Shown piece by piece: positions 28,934 through 37,946 of a stretch of DNA of 64,000 nt (positions are counted from its first letter, which is position 1; each line of letters starts with the position of its first letter). Below the pieces are notes generated by a model that ran no database searches, was not told the DNA's origin, and saw nothing but the letters and a program-made list of their open reading frames with translations. This DNA comes from JAGVSZ01 sp035456405 (GTDB taxonomy: Bacteria; Pseudomonadota; Gammaproteobacteria; Burkholderiales; SG8-39), in the NCBI GenBank assembly GCA_035456405.1, contig DATIDG010000084.1:46219-110218 (forward strand), in the 5' to 3' direction. A program made the position numbers and the translations under genes.

Positions 28934-30817
28934 ATGTTCGCGTCCTTCTTCATCCAGTTCCTGAACGGGCTGGCAAGCGCGTCCACGCTGTTCCTGATCG
29001 CGGTCGGCTTGTCGCTGATCTTCGGCGTGACGCGGATCGTCAACTTCGCGCACGGGTCGCTCTACATGCTCGGGCTGTACGTCGCGTACAGCCTGATCGA
29101 GAAGCTCGGCGTTACGCCGCTCGGGTTCTGGGGCGGCGTGCTCGGTGCGGCTCTGGCGGTCGCATTCGCCGGCGCGCTGATCGAGATGCTGATCCTCCGG
29201 CGCATCTACCACGCGCCGGAGCTCTTCCAGCTGCTCGCCACGTTCGCGCTGACGCTCGTCATTAAGGACGCCGTGCTGCGGGCGTGGGGCGCCGAGGACC
29301 TGCTCGGGCCGCGCGCGCCGGGGCTGCGCGGATCGGTCGAGATCTTCGGCAAGCCGTTTCCCGAGTACGACCTCGCGCTGATCGCGATCGGGCCGCTGGT
29401 GCTGGGCGCGCTCTGGCTGCTGCTCAACCGCACGCGCTGGGGCACGCTGGTGCGCGCAGCGACGCAGGACCGCGAGATGGTCGGCGCGCTGGGCGTGAAC
29501 CAGAAGTGGCTCTTCACCGGCGTCTTCGCGCTCGGCGCCTTTCTCGCCGGACTGGGCGGCGCGCTGCAGGTCCCGCGCGAGCCGGCGCAGCTCTTCCTCG
29601 ATCTGACGGCGATTTCCGATGCCTTCGTGGTGGTCGTGGTCGGCGGGCTCGGCAGCATTCCCGGCGCATTCCTCGCCGCGCTGCTTATCGGACTGATCAA
29701 GGCCTTCTGCATCGGGCTGGGCACCGTGGAGGCGTTCGGCACGACCTTCTCGTTCTCGAAGCTCACGCTCGTGGTCGAGTTCATCGTCATGGCGATCGTG
29801 CTGATCCTGCGGCCACAGGGGCTGCTCGGCCGGCCGCAGGGTGCGCAGCGCGCCGCCGCGGAGTTCGTCGAACAGCCGATCCGGCCGGCGGGTGCGGCGT
29901 ACAGGGCGGGCGCGATCGTCGCAATCGCCGCGCTCGCCGCGCTGCCGCTCGCCACCACGGGCTACACGCTCGTGCTGATGATCGACATCCTGGTGTTCGC
30001 CCTCTTTGCGGCGAGCCTGCACTTCCTCATGGGGCCGGCCGGGATGGTGTCGTTCGGACACGCCGCGTACCTCGGCCTCGGCGCCTATGGCGCAGGGCTG
30101 CTACTGAAGGCGGCCGGCTGGCCGATGGAGGCGGCGCTCCTTGCCGCACCGGCAGTCGCCGCGATCGGCGCAGTTCTGTTCGGGTGGTTCTGCGTGCGCC
30201 TCTCCGGCGTATACCTCGCCATGCTGACGCTCGCCTTCGCGCAGATCGCGTGGTCGATCGTGTTCCAGTGGGACGGGTTCACGGGCGGCTCGAACGGAAT
30301 CGTCGGCGTGTGGCCCGCGCCGTGGCTCGCGCCTAAGCCGGCGTACTACATCCTCACCTTCGTGCTCTGCGCGGGTGCGATTTTGTGCCTCCGGCGCATG
30401 CTGTTCGCGCCGTTCGGCTATGCGCTGCGCGCCGGCCGCGATTCGCCGCTCAGGGCGGACGCGATCGGCATCGACGTCCGGCGGTTGCAGTGGGCCGGGT
30501 TCGTCGTCGCGGGCGCGTTCGCGGGCCTCGCGGGCGGTCTGTTCGCCTTCTCAAAGGGGAGCATCTCGCCCGACTCGACGATGGCGGTGTCGCGCTCGAT
30601 CGACGCCCTCGTGATGGTGCTGCTCGGCGGCGTGCAGACGCTCAGCGGCCCGGTCGTGGGCGCGGCGCTCTTCACCTGGCTGCAGGACACGATCGCGCGC
30701 GGCACGGACTATTGGCGCGCGGTGCTCGGGTTCGCGATCCTCGTGCTCGTCCTGGCGTTTCCCCGTGGCATCGTGGGCGGGCTGCGCGCATTGCTCGCCG
30801 GAAGGGACCCGGAATGA
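28934..30817 (+). CDS. Fused LivH-LivM type ABC importer permease
   Basis: This 627-aa inner-membrane protein joins both permeases of a branched-chain-amino-acid-type importer. The LivH-like half (residues 1 to about 295) opens FLNGLASASTLFLIAVGLSL and carries FGVTRIVNFAHGSLYMLG and VVVVGGLGSIPGAFLAALL. The LivM-like half (from about 325) has MGPAGMVSFGHAAYLGLGAY and ALRAGRDSPLRADAIGID, followed by VMVLLGGVQTLSGPVVGAAL. Many hydrophobic helices are visible in both. Separate genes are more usual. The stop overlaps the ATPase start (ATGA). Confidence 0.93.
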   Translation: MFASFFIQFLNGLASASTLFLIAVGLSLIFGVTRIVNFAHGSLYMLGLYVAYSLIEKLGVTPLGFWGGVLGAALAVAFAGALIEMLILRRIYHAPELFQLLATFALTLVIKDAVLRAWGAEDLLGPRAPGLRGSVEIFGKPFPEYDLALIAIGPLVLGALWLLLNRTRWGTLVRAATQDREMVGALGVNQKWLFTGVFALGAFLAGLGGALQVPREPAQLFLDLTAISDAFVVVVVGGLGSIPGAFLAALLIGLIKAFCIGLGTVEAFGTTFSFSKLTLVVEFIVMAIVLILRPQGLLGRPQGAQRAAAEFVEQPIRPAGAAYRAGAIVAIAALAALPLATTGYTLVLMIDILVFALFAASLHFLMGPAGMVSFGHAAYLGLGAYGAGLLLKAAGWPMEAALLAAPAVAAIGAVLFGWFCVRLSGVYLAMLTLAFAQIAWSIVFQWDGFTGGSNGIVGVWPAPWLAPKPAYYILTFVLCAGAILCLRRMLFAPFGYALRAGRDSPLRADAIGIDVRRLQWAGFVVAGAFAGLAGGLFAFSKGSISPDSTMAVSRSIDALVMVLLGGVQTLSGPVVGAALFTWLQDTIARGTDYWRAVLGFAILVLVLAFPRGIVGGLRALLAGRDPE

Positions 30818-31566
30818 CCGCCGTCCTGGCCGTCGCGCATCTGGCGAAGTCGTTCGGCGGCGTGCACGCCGTGCGCGACGTCGGTTTCGAGGTCGCGGCG
30901 GGCGAGCTGCTCGCCCTGATCGGCCCCAACGGCGCCGGAAAGACGACGTGCTTCAACATGTTGAACGGCCAGCTGCCGGCCGACGCCGGGAGCGTCCGCT
31001 TCGAGGGGCGTGAGGTCCTCGGCCTGCGGCCGCGCGAGGTGTGGCGGCTCGGCGTCGGGCGGACGTTCCAGATCACCGCGACCTTCGCCTCGATGACGGT
31101 GCGCGAGAACGTGCAGATGGCGCTGCTCGCGCACCACCGCCGCCTGCGCGAGTGGTGGCGCCCCGCCGCGAGCCTTTACCGCGACGAGGCCGATCGCCTG
31201 CTCGCCCGCGTCGGGATGAACGAGCAGGCCGAGCGCGCGTGCTCGGTGCTCGCGTACGGCGATCTCAAACGCGTCGAGCTCGCGGTGGCCCTCGCGAACG
31301 AGCCGCGGCTGCTGCTGATGGACGAGCCGACCGCGGGCATGGCGCCGAAGGAGCGTATCGCGCTGATGGCGCTGACCGCCGAGATCGTGCGCGAGCGCCG
31401 CATTGCGGTGCTTTTCACCGAGCACGACATGGACGTCGTGTTCGCTCACGCCGACCGCATCATCGTACTCAACCGCGGGCGGCTCATCGCCGCGGGCAAG
31501 CCGGCGGAGGTCCGGGCGAGCGCCGAGGTGCAGCAGGTGTACCTCGGTTCGCGCGGGGGGCACTGA
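30814..31566 (+). CDS. ABC importer ATPase, LivG type
   Basis: This 250-aa nucleotide-binding protein has Walker A GPNGAGKT (about residues 37-44), a Q-loop within VGRTFQITATFASMTVREN, a degenerate signature LAYGDLKRVELAVAL in place of LSGGQ, and Walker B LLLMDEPTAGM with the switch histidine in FTEHDMD. A LivG-type insert (LREWWRPAASLYRDEADRL) is present. The replacement of LSGGQ by YGDLK is common in LivG. ATGA overlap with the permease and TGATG overlap with the next ATPase show tight coupling. Confidence 0.94.
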   Translation: MTAVLAVAHLAKSFGGVHAVRDVGFEVAAGELLALIGPNGAGKTTCFNMLNGQLPADAGSVRFEGREVLGLRPREVWRLGVGRTFQITATFASMTVRENVQMALLAHHRRLREWWRPAASLYRDEADRLLARVGMNEQAERACSVLAYGDLKRVELAVALANEPRLLLMDEPTAGMAPKERIALMALTAEIVRERRIAVLFTEHDMDVVFAHADRIIVLNRGRLIAAGKPAEVRASAEVQQVYLGSRGGH

Positions 31567-32267
31567 TGCTGGCGGTTCGCAATCTCGACACCTACTACGG
31601 CCGGGCGCACATCCTGGCCGATCTGTCGATCGAGGTCGCCAAGGGCGAGGTGGTCGTGCTGCTCGGCCGCAATGGCGCCGGCAAGTCGACGACGCTGAAG
31701 AGCATCATGGGCCTGGTGCGCCCCGCACGTGGGGAGGTCACCTTCGCAGGGAAGCGCATCGATCGCCTCGATCCCTACGAGATCGCGGAGCTCGGCCTCG
31801 GCTACGTCCCCGAGGACCGGCGCATCTTCACCGACCTGACGGTGATGGAGAACCTCGAGGTCGGTCGGCAGGCGCCGCGCGCCGGGGCGCCGACCTGGAC
31901 GTCGGAGCGCCTCTTCAGGCTGTTTCCGAATCTCGCCGAAATGACCGACCGTCCCGGCGGCCGCACGTCCGGCGGCGAGCAGCAGATGTTGACGATCGCG
32001 CGCACGCTGATGGGCAATCCGTCGTGCATCCTGCTCGACGAGCCCTCCGAGGGCCTCGCGCCGGTGATCATCGACCAGATGGCTGCGGCGATCCGCGAGT
32101 TGAAGGCCGAAGGGCTGTCGGTGCTGCTGTCGGAGCAGAACCTGCACTTCGCGACCGAGGTGTCGGACCGCGCGTATATCATCGAGAAGGGCCATATCCG
32201 CTTCTCGGGCACGATGGCGGAGTTGGCCGCGAACGAGGACGTGCGGACGCAGTATCTGGCGGTATGA
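31566..32267 (+). CDS. ABC importer ATPase, LivF type
   Basis: This 233-aa nucleotide-binding protein has Walker A GRNGAGKST, the LivF-type YVPEDRRIFTDLTVMENLEV, signature TSGGEQQMLTIARTLM, and Walker B CILLDEPSEGLAP. The D-loop and switch region read LLSEQNLHFA, with Q in place of the usual H, as in many LivF proteins. It pairs with the LivG-like ATPase to energise the fused permease. It overlaps hyuA by 4 bases, which ties the transporter to the hydantoinase genes. Confidence 0.94.
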   Translation: MLAVRNLDTYYGRAHILADLSIEVAKGEVVVLLGRNGAGKSTTLKSIMGLVRPARGEVTFAGKRIDRLDPYEIAELGLGYVPEDRRIFTDLTVMENLEVGRQAPRAGAPTWTSERLFRLFPNLAEMTDRPGGRTSGGEQQMLTIARTLMGNPSCILLDEPSEGLAPVIIDQMAAAIRELKAEGLSVLLSEQNLHFATEVSDRAYIIEKGHIRFSGTMAELAANEDVRTQYLAV

Positions 32268-34294
32268 CCCGGATTGCAGGCATCGACGTCGGCGGCACCT
32301 TCACCGATCTCGTCCTCGTCGACGAGGCGACCGGCGAGGTGCGCCTCGCGAAGGTCCCGACCACTGCCGACAATCAAGCCTTCGGCGTGCTCGTGGCGCT
32401 GGAAAGGACCGGCATCGGCCTCGCGCAGGTGAGCACGATCGTGCACGGCACGACGACGACGACGAACGCGATGCTCGAGCGCAAGATCGCCCGGGTCGGC
32501 CTGATCACGACGCGCGGTTTCCGCGACGTCCTCGAACTCGGGCGACGGACGCGTCCGCGGCCCTACGGCCTGACGGGGAGCTTCCGCCCCCTGGTCGAGC
32601 GCGAGCTGCGCCTCGAGGTCGACGAGCGCATGGACGCGGACGGCGCGGTGGTCCGCCCGCTCGACGAGGCTGCCGTGGAGCAGGCCGCACGGCGGCTCCT
32701 CGAGCTCGGGGCCGACTCGGTCGTCATCCACTTCCTGCACAGCTATATCAACCCGGCGCACGAGAGCCGCGCCGCCGAGATCGTGCGGCGGCTGTGGCCG
32801 AACGGCCACGTCACGGTCGGCCATGCGATCCTGTCCGAGTACAGGGAGTACGAGCGCGGCGTCACCGCGACCGTGAACGCCGCGATCCAGCCGGTGCTGC
32901 ATCGCTATCTCGAGCGGCTCCAGAACGAGCTCTCGAAACGCGGCTTCGGCGCCGAGCTGCTGGTCATGCAGGGCAACGGCGGAACCGTCGCTGCCGGCAT
33001 CGCTGCCGAAGCCGCGGTGAACACCGTGATGTCGGGTCCGGCCTCCGGCGTCATCGCGTCGGTGTATACCGCCACGCGGTCAGGGATGCCGAACGTTATC
33101 ACCTACGACATGGGCGGGACTTCGACCGACGTCGCTTTGATCCAGAACGGCCGGCCCGAAGTGTCGACCGAGCTCGAGCTCGAGTACGCGCTGCCGATCC
33201 ACGTGCCGATGGTGGACGTGCACACGATCGGGGCCGGCGGCGGCTCCATCGCGCGCATCAACGAGGCCGGGATGCTGCAGGTCGGCCCGGAGAGCGCTGG
33301 CGCCGCGCCCGGGCCGATCTGCTACGGCCGCGGCGGCGAGCGCGTGACGATCACCGACGCGAACCTCGCGCTCGGCCGCCTGAATCCGAAGGGACTGCTC
33401 GCGGTCGAGCGTCCGGTGCCGATGGACCGCCTGCGCGACATGATCGAGAGCCAGGTCGGCAAGCCGCTCGGGCTCGGCGCCGACGAGGCCGCCGCGGCGG
33501 TGATCCGCATCGCGAACGACCGCATGGCAGGCGCGATCCGGATGGTGAGCCTCGCGCGCGGCCACGACCCGCGCGACTTCGCCCTGATCGCGTTCGGCGG
33601 CGCGGGCCCCCTCCACGCAGTCGCGCTCGCGCGCGAGCTCGCGATCCCGAAAGTGCTCATCCCCGCCCGGCCGGGCCTCACCAACGCGCTCGGTTGCGCA
33701 GTGGCCGACGTGCGCCACGACTTCGTGCGCACCGTGAACCGCCCGCTGCCGGAAGTCGCCGACGACCTGGTGCGCCGCGTCCTCGACGAGCAGATCGCCG
33801 AAGGGCGAGTGACCTTCGAGCGCGAGCGGGTCGGCGTCGAGCGCATCGACTTCGTGCATCGCGCCGACATGCAGTTCCAGGGGCAGAGCCACATCCTCAC
33901 CGTCGCGCTGCCGGCGCGCGACGTTCCCCGCGATGGGCTCCATCGCCTTTTCGAGGCGGCCTACTGGCAGCGGTTCCAGGTGGAGCTGAAGGAGATCCGG
34001 CCGGTGCTCGTGAACCTGCACACGGCCGCGATCGGGCGGCGCCGCCCGGTGTCGCTCGAGGCGGTCGCGCATGGCGAGCCGCGCGCCGGGTTGCGCGACG
34101 CCGAGGTCGAACGCCGCAGGGTGTGGTTCGACGTGGGCTGGCTCGAGACGCCGGTGTATCGCCGCGAGTGGCTGCCGGAGGAGGCGACGTTCGAGGGGCC
34201 GGCGGTGATCGAGCAGCTCGACTGCACGACGCTCATCGAGCCGGGCTGCCGCGTCGCCCGGGACCGGCTCGGGAATCTCGTGGTGACCGTCTAG
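32264..34294 (+). CDS. hyuA: HyuA: hydantoinase / 5-oxoprolinase A-type subunit
   Basis: This 676-aa protein of the ATP-dependent hydantoinase A/oxoprolinase family has actin-like ATPase motifs: IAGIDVGGTFTDLVLVDE at the N terminus, STIVHGTTTTTNAML, LVMQGNGGTV, ITYDMGGTSTDVALI, HTIGAGGGSIA and AFGGAGPLHA. Together with HyuB it hydrolyses cyclic amides (hydantoins, 5-oxoproline or related lactams) using ATP. Its ATG lies within the stop of the transporter ATPase. Acetone-carboxylase-like members share this fold, so the substrate is open, but the pairing with a 580-aa HyuB favours cyclic amide hydrolysis. Confidence 0.93.
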   Translation: MTRIAGIDVGGTFTDLVLVDEATGEVRLAKVPTTADNQAFGVLVALERTGIGLAQVSTIVHGTTTTTNAMLERKIARVGLITTRGFRDVLELGRRTRPRPYGLTGSFRPLVERELRLEVDERMDADGAVVRPLDEAAVEQAARRLLELGADSVVIHFLHSYINPAHESRAAEIVRRLWPNGHVTVGHAILSEYREYERGVTATVNAAIQPVLHRYLERLQNELSKRGFGAELLVMQGNGGTVAAGIAAEAAVNTVMSGPASGVIASVYTATRSGMPNVITYDMGGTSTDVALIQNGRPEVSTELELEYALPIHVPMVDVHTIGAGGGSIARINEAGMLQVGPESAGAAPGPICYGRGGERVTITDANLALGRLNPKGLLAVERPVPMDRLRDMIESQVGKPLGLGADEAAAAVIRIANDRMAGAIRMVSLARGHDPRDFALIAFGGAGPLHAVALARELAIPKVLIPARPGLTNALGCAVADVRHDFVRTVNRPLPEVADDLVRRVLDEQIAEGRVTFERERVGVERIDFVHRADMQFQGQSHILTVALPARDVPRDGLHRLFEAAYWQRFQVELKEIRPVLVNLHTAAIGRRRPVSLEAVAHGEPRAGLRDAEVERRRVWFDVGWLETPVYRREWLPEEATFEGPAVIEQLDCTTLIEPGCRVARDRLGNLVVTV

Positions 34295-34303
34295 AATCCC
34301 GTC

Positions 34304-36046
34304 ATGAGCGCAATCGATCCGGTCACGCTGGCCGTCATCCAGAACGGCCTGCAGCAGGTCTGCAACGAGATGGACCTGGCGTTCTGCCGCGCGGCCTTCA
34401 GTCCAGTGATCTCGGAGACGATGGACCGCTCTGACGGGATCTACCACCGCGATTCGGGCGAGCTGATCGCCCAGGGCGAGCTCGGGCTGCCGGTGTTCGT
34501 CGGAACGATGCAGTTCTCCACGCAGGCGGTGATCGACCGGGTGCGGGCCGACGGGGTGGTGCTGGACGAGGGCGACGTGTTCATCGTCAACGACCCGTAC
34601 CTCGGCGGCACTCACCTGATGGACGTGAAGTTCGTCAAGCCGTTCTTCTACCACGGCGCGCTGTGGTGCTGGCTCGCGAACACCGGCCACTGGCCCGACG
34701 TGGGCGGCATCGTGCCGGGCGGCTTCTCGGCGAATGCGACCGAGGTGGAGCAGGAGGGACTGCGCCTGCCGCCGGTCAAGCTCTACAAGCGCGGGGCGCT
34801 CGACAAGGAGATCCTCTCGATCATCCTGTCCAACATCCGCATCGCGGACCAGCGCATCGGCGACATCAAGGCGCAGGCCGCCGCGCTGGCGATCGGCGAG
34901 CGCCGGCTGACGGCGCTCCTCGATCGCTACGGTGCGGACACGTTCGATCGGGCGATCGTGGAGCTGAAGGCGCGTGCCGCACAGCAGATGCGCGCGAAGA
35001 TCGCGGCGATCCCCGACGGCGCATACGAAGGCGAGGCGTTCGTCGACTCCGACGGCGTCGTGGACGAGCCGCTGCGCGTCGCAATGAAGGTCACGAAGCG
35101 CGGGGAGACGCTCACATTCGACATGTCTGGCTCGTCGCCGCCGTGCCGCGGTCCGATGAACAGCGTGATCGCGACCACGAAGTCGTCGGTCTATCTCGCG
35201 ATCAAGCACGTCTTCCCGGACGTGCCCATCAACTCGGGGACGTTCGAGCCGCTCGAGATCCTGGATCCGGAAGGCACCTTTCTCTACGCGCGCTACCCTC
35301 GGCCGGTGTCCGGCTGCGCGGCGGAGGTGAGCCAGCGCATCGCCGAGGCGGTATTCGGCGCGCTGGTGAAGGCGATCCCCGATCAGCTGTTCGCGGCCCC
35401 GGCGGGCACGTCGGGGAACCTGTCGGTCGGCGGCCACGACCCGGCGCGCAAGCGCTCGTACGTGATGTACCTGATCTCGGGCGGCGGCTACGGCGGCTCC
35501 GCGCACGGCGACGGCATCTCGAACGGCTGCTCGACCATCGGCATCTCGAAGACCACTCCGATCGAGGTCATGGAGCAGTACTACCCGGTGCTCTTCGAGG
35601 AGTATTCGCTGCATGAAGGCTCCGGCGGGCCGGGCGAGCACCGCGGCGGGTTCGGCGTCAACTACAAGTTCCGGCTCCGGCGCGGCGAGGCGCGTGCCTC
35701 GATGGTGATGGATCATGGCCGCTACGGACCGCAGGGCGCCCGCGGCGGGAGGGACGGCGGGGTCAACAAGGTTCGCGTGGTCCGCCAGTCGGGGGCTTAC
35801 GAGCCGCTCCACCTGTCGAAGGACCAGGACATCCACCTCGACGCCGGCGACGTGATCGAGGTGTCCACGCCGGGCGGCGGGGGATTCGGGAATCCGTTCC
35901 GGCGCGCGCCGGACGAGGTTGCACGCGACGTCGCGAAGGGGTACTACACCCGCGAGCAGGCGCGGAACTGGTTCGGCGTCGCGTTGTCGCAGCACGGGAG
36001 CGTCGACGCCGCGGCGACCGCGCTCCTGCGCGCGGGCGGCGCTTGA
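34304..36046 (+). CDS. hyuB: HyuB: hydantoinase B / oxoprolinase B-type subunit
   Basis: This 580-aa partner of HyuA has the family blocks DPVTLAVIQNGLQQVCNEMD, YHRDSGELIAQGELG, DVFIVNDPYLGGTHLMD, SGSSPPCRGPMNS, EGSGGPGEHRGGFG and STPGGGGFGNP. Cysteine-containing segments include SGCAAEVSQR and SNGCSTIGI. It starts 9 bases after the hyuA stop; there is no ribosome binding site, but TAGAAT, whose TAG is the hyuA stop, lies 6 bases before the ATG. It is the last gene of the transporter/hydantoinase unit. Confidence 0.94.
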   Translation: MSAIDPVTLAVIQNGLQQVCNEMDLAFCRAAFSPVISETMDRSDGIYHRDSGELIAQGELGLPVFVGTMQFSTQAVIDRVRADGVVLDEGDVFIVNDPYLGGTHLMDVKFVKPFFYHGALWCWLANTGHWPDVGGIVPGGFSANATEVEQEGLRLPPVKLYKRGALDKEILSIILSNIRIADQRIGDIKAQAAALAIGERRLTALLDRYGADTFDRAIVELKARAAQQMRAKIAAIPDGAYEGEAFVDSDGVVDEPLRVAMKVTKRGETLTFDMSGSSPPCRGPMNSVIATTKSSVYLAIKHVFPDVPINSGTFEPLEILDPEGTFLYARYPRPVSGCAAEVSQRIAEAVFGALVKAIPDQLFAAPAGTSGNLSVGGHDPARKRSYVMYLISGGGYGGSAHGDGISNGCSTIGISKTTPIEVMEQYYPVLFEEYSLHEGSGGPGEHRGGFGVNYKFRLRRGEARASMVMDHGRYGPQGARGGRDGGVNKVRVVRQSGAYEPLHLSKDQDIHLDAGDVIEVSTPGGGGFGNPFRRAPDEVARDVAKGYYTREQARNWFGVALSQHGSVDAAATALLRAGGA

Positions 36047-36208
36047 CCTTGCGAGGCGTCCGGCAGGCGGGGCTTGCCTTGCGCGGCGGTTTAGCCTAAC
36101 GTCGCGCCCGCGCCGGGGCCGAAACGGCCCCCGTCACCGGGTGGCGACACCTGACCCCGGTCTCGAGACACTTCCAGACGTCCCAATGCGCCAGCACCGA
36201 GGAAACCG

Positions 36209-37198
36209 ATGATCAAGGTCGACAACCTGACCCGCACGTTCGGGCCGAAGACCGCGGTCGACAAGGTCTCGTTCCAGGTCGAGCGCGGCGAGGTGCTCGG
36301 CTTCCTCGGCCCGAACGGCGCCGGTAAGTCCACCACGATGCGGATGATCACCGGCTACATCCCGCCGACGTCCGGGCGCGTCGAGGTCTGCGGTTTCGAC
36401 GTGGCGGAGAAGCCGATCGAGGCGCGCCGCCGCATCGGCTACCTGCCGGAGTCGGCGCCGTCGTACCATGACATGAGCGTCGCGTCGTTCCTCGGCTTCG
36501 CCGCCGAGATGCGCGGCTTCCGCGGCGACGAGAAGAAGCGCGCCGTCGGCAAGGCGGTCGAGACCTGCTTCCTCGAGTCGGTCCTCCACCAAAGCATCGA
36601 CACGCTGTCGAAGGGCTTCCGCCACCGCACCTGCCTCGCGCAGGCGTTGATCCACGACCCGGAGGTGCTCATCCTGGACGAGCCGACCGATGGCCTCGAC
36701 CCGAACCAGAAGCACGAGGTCCGGTCGCTGATCAAGCGGATGGGGGCGAACAAGGCGATCATCTTCTCGACCCACATCCTCGAGGAGGTGGAGGCGGCGT
36801 GCAGCCGCGCCATCATCATCGATCGCGGTGCCATTGTCGCGAACGGCACGCCGGACGAGCTTAAGGCGCGTTCCGACCGCGCCGGCGCGGTGCTGATGAC
36901 CCTGCGCGGTCCGCAGGCCGACGCCGTGCAGCAGGCGTTCTCTCGGCTGCCGGGCGTTGCCCGGGCGGAAATCGTGCTGGCCGACGGCGCCAAGGTCGCG
37001 GTCCGGGCGTATCCCGACGGGTCGCCGCTCGACTCGGCCTTCGCGGCGCATATTGCGCAGCAGGTCATGGGCCGGTGGAGCTGGACGATCGAGGAGCTGC
37101 ACACCGAGGAAGGACGCCTCGACGACGTGTTCCGCGCGATCACGCGGTCGGACACGGCGCGCGACGCAGCCAGAACCGCGGAGGCGGCCGCCGCATGA
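36209..37198 (+). CDS. ABC transporter ATPase (GldA-like)
   Basis: This 329-aa ATPase has Walker A FLGPNGAGKSTTMRMI, QPS-like YLPESAPSYHDMSV, signature LSKGFRHRTCLAQALI in place of LSGGQ, Walker B VLILDEPTDGLDPNQK and the switch FSTHILEEVE. About 90 residues after the ATPase core form a regulatory C-terminal domain. It overlaps the membrane subunit by 4 bases (ATGA). The order ATPase, GldF-like permease, GldG-like protein and DUF4340 protein is a conserved module also found in non-gliding bacteria; its substrate is unknown. Confidence 0.92.
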   Translation: MIKVDNLTRTFGPKTAVDKVSFQVERGEVLGFLGPNGAGKSTTMRMITGYIPPTSGRVEVCGFDVAEKPIEARRRIGYLPESAPSYHDMSVASFLGFAAEMRGFRGDEKKRAVGKAVETCFLESVLHQSIDTLSKGFRHRTCLAQALIHDPEVLILDEPTDGLDPNQKHEVRSLIKRMGANKAIIFSTHILEEVEAACSRAIIIDRGAIVANGTPDELKARSDRAGAVLMTLRGPQADAVQQAFSRLPGVARAEIVLADGAKVAVRAYPDGSPLDSAFAAHIAQQVMGRWSWTIEELHTEEGRLDDVFRAITRSDTARDAARTAEAAAA

Positions 37199-37938
37199 GC
37201 GCCTGGACCAACATCCGTACGGTGGTGAAGCGCGAGCTCGCGGCGTACTTCGACTCGCCGGTGGCGTACGTGTTCATCGTCATCTACCTCCTGCTCGCGG
37301 GGTTCTTCACCTTCACGTTCGGCGCGTTCTTCGACCGCGGCGAGGCCTCGCTCGGCGCGTTCTTCATGTGGATGCCGTGGCTGTTCCTCTTTCTCGTCCC
37401 GGCGGTCGGCATGCGGCTGTGGTCCGAGGAGCGCCGCAGCGGCACGATGGAGCTGCTGCTCACGTTCCCGATCACGACCTGGCAGGCGATCGTCGGCAAG
37501 TTCCTGGCGTCGTGGCTGTTTCTCGGCATCGCGCTCGCACTCACCTTCCCGGTGTGGCTGACCGTCAACATCCTAGGCGACCCGGACAACGGCGTGATCG
37601 TCGCCGGTTACGTCGGCAGCCTGCTCCTGGCGGGCACGTACCTCGCCATCAGCTCGGCAACCTCCGCGATGACGCGCAACCAGGTCGTCAGCTTCATCCT
37701 GTCGGTGGTGATCTGTCTGCTGCTCGTGCTCGTCGGGTTCCCGCCAGTCACGGATCTCCTGGCGCGATGGGCGGCGCCGTGGTTCGTGGAAGGCGTGGCG
37801 GCATTCAGTGTGCTCACCCACTTCGATGGGTTCCAGAAGGGCGTGCTCGACTCGCGGGACGTCGTGTTCTTCGCGTCGGTGATCGGGTTTGCGCTGTTCG
37901 TGACGGGCGTCGTCCTGCGCGCCCAGCGCGCGGGCTAG
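37195..37938 (+). CDS. ABC-2 type permease (GldF-like)
   Basis: This 247-aa inner-membrane protein has about six hydrophobic helices. It opens with TVVKRELAAYFDSPVAYVFIVIYL, and an amphipathic RLWSEERRSGTMELLLTFPIT coupling segment follows the second helix, typical of GldF/ABC-2 permeases. It forms the membrane pore for the upstream ATPase. Gap to the next gene is 8 bases. Confidence 0.92.
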   Translation: MSAWTNIRTVVKRELAAYFDSPVAYVFIVIYLLLAGFFTFTFGAFFDRGEASLGAFFMWMPWLFLFLVPAVGMRLWSEERRSGTMELLLTFPITTWQAIVGKFLASWLFLGIALALTFPVWLTVNILGDPDNGVIVAGYVGSLLLAGTYLAISSATSAMTRNQVVSFILSVVICLLLVLVGFPPVTDLLARWAAPWFVEGVAAFSVLTHFDGFQKGVLDSRDVVFFASVIGFALFVTGVVLRAQRAG

Positions 37939-37946
37939 GCTGAACC

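Noticed and set aside
33080..35995. 971-codon open frame opposite hyuA/hyuB
   Set aside because: Antisense shadow spanning two well-supported genes; no recognisable motifs.
36115..36131. 7-bp GC-rich hairpin with AAA loop after hyuB
   Set aside because: No T-run follows and it is weak; not enough to call a terminator, though it may assist factor-dependent termination.
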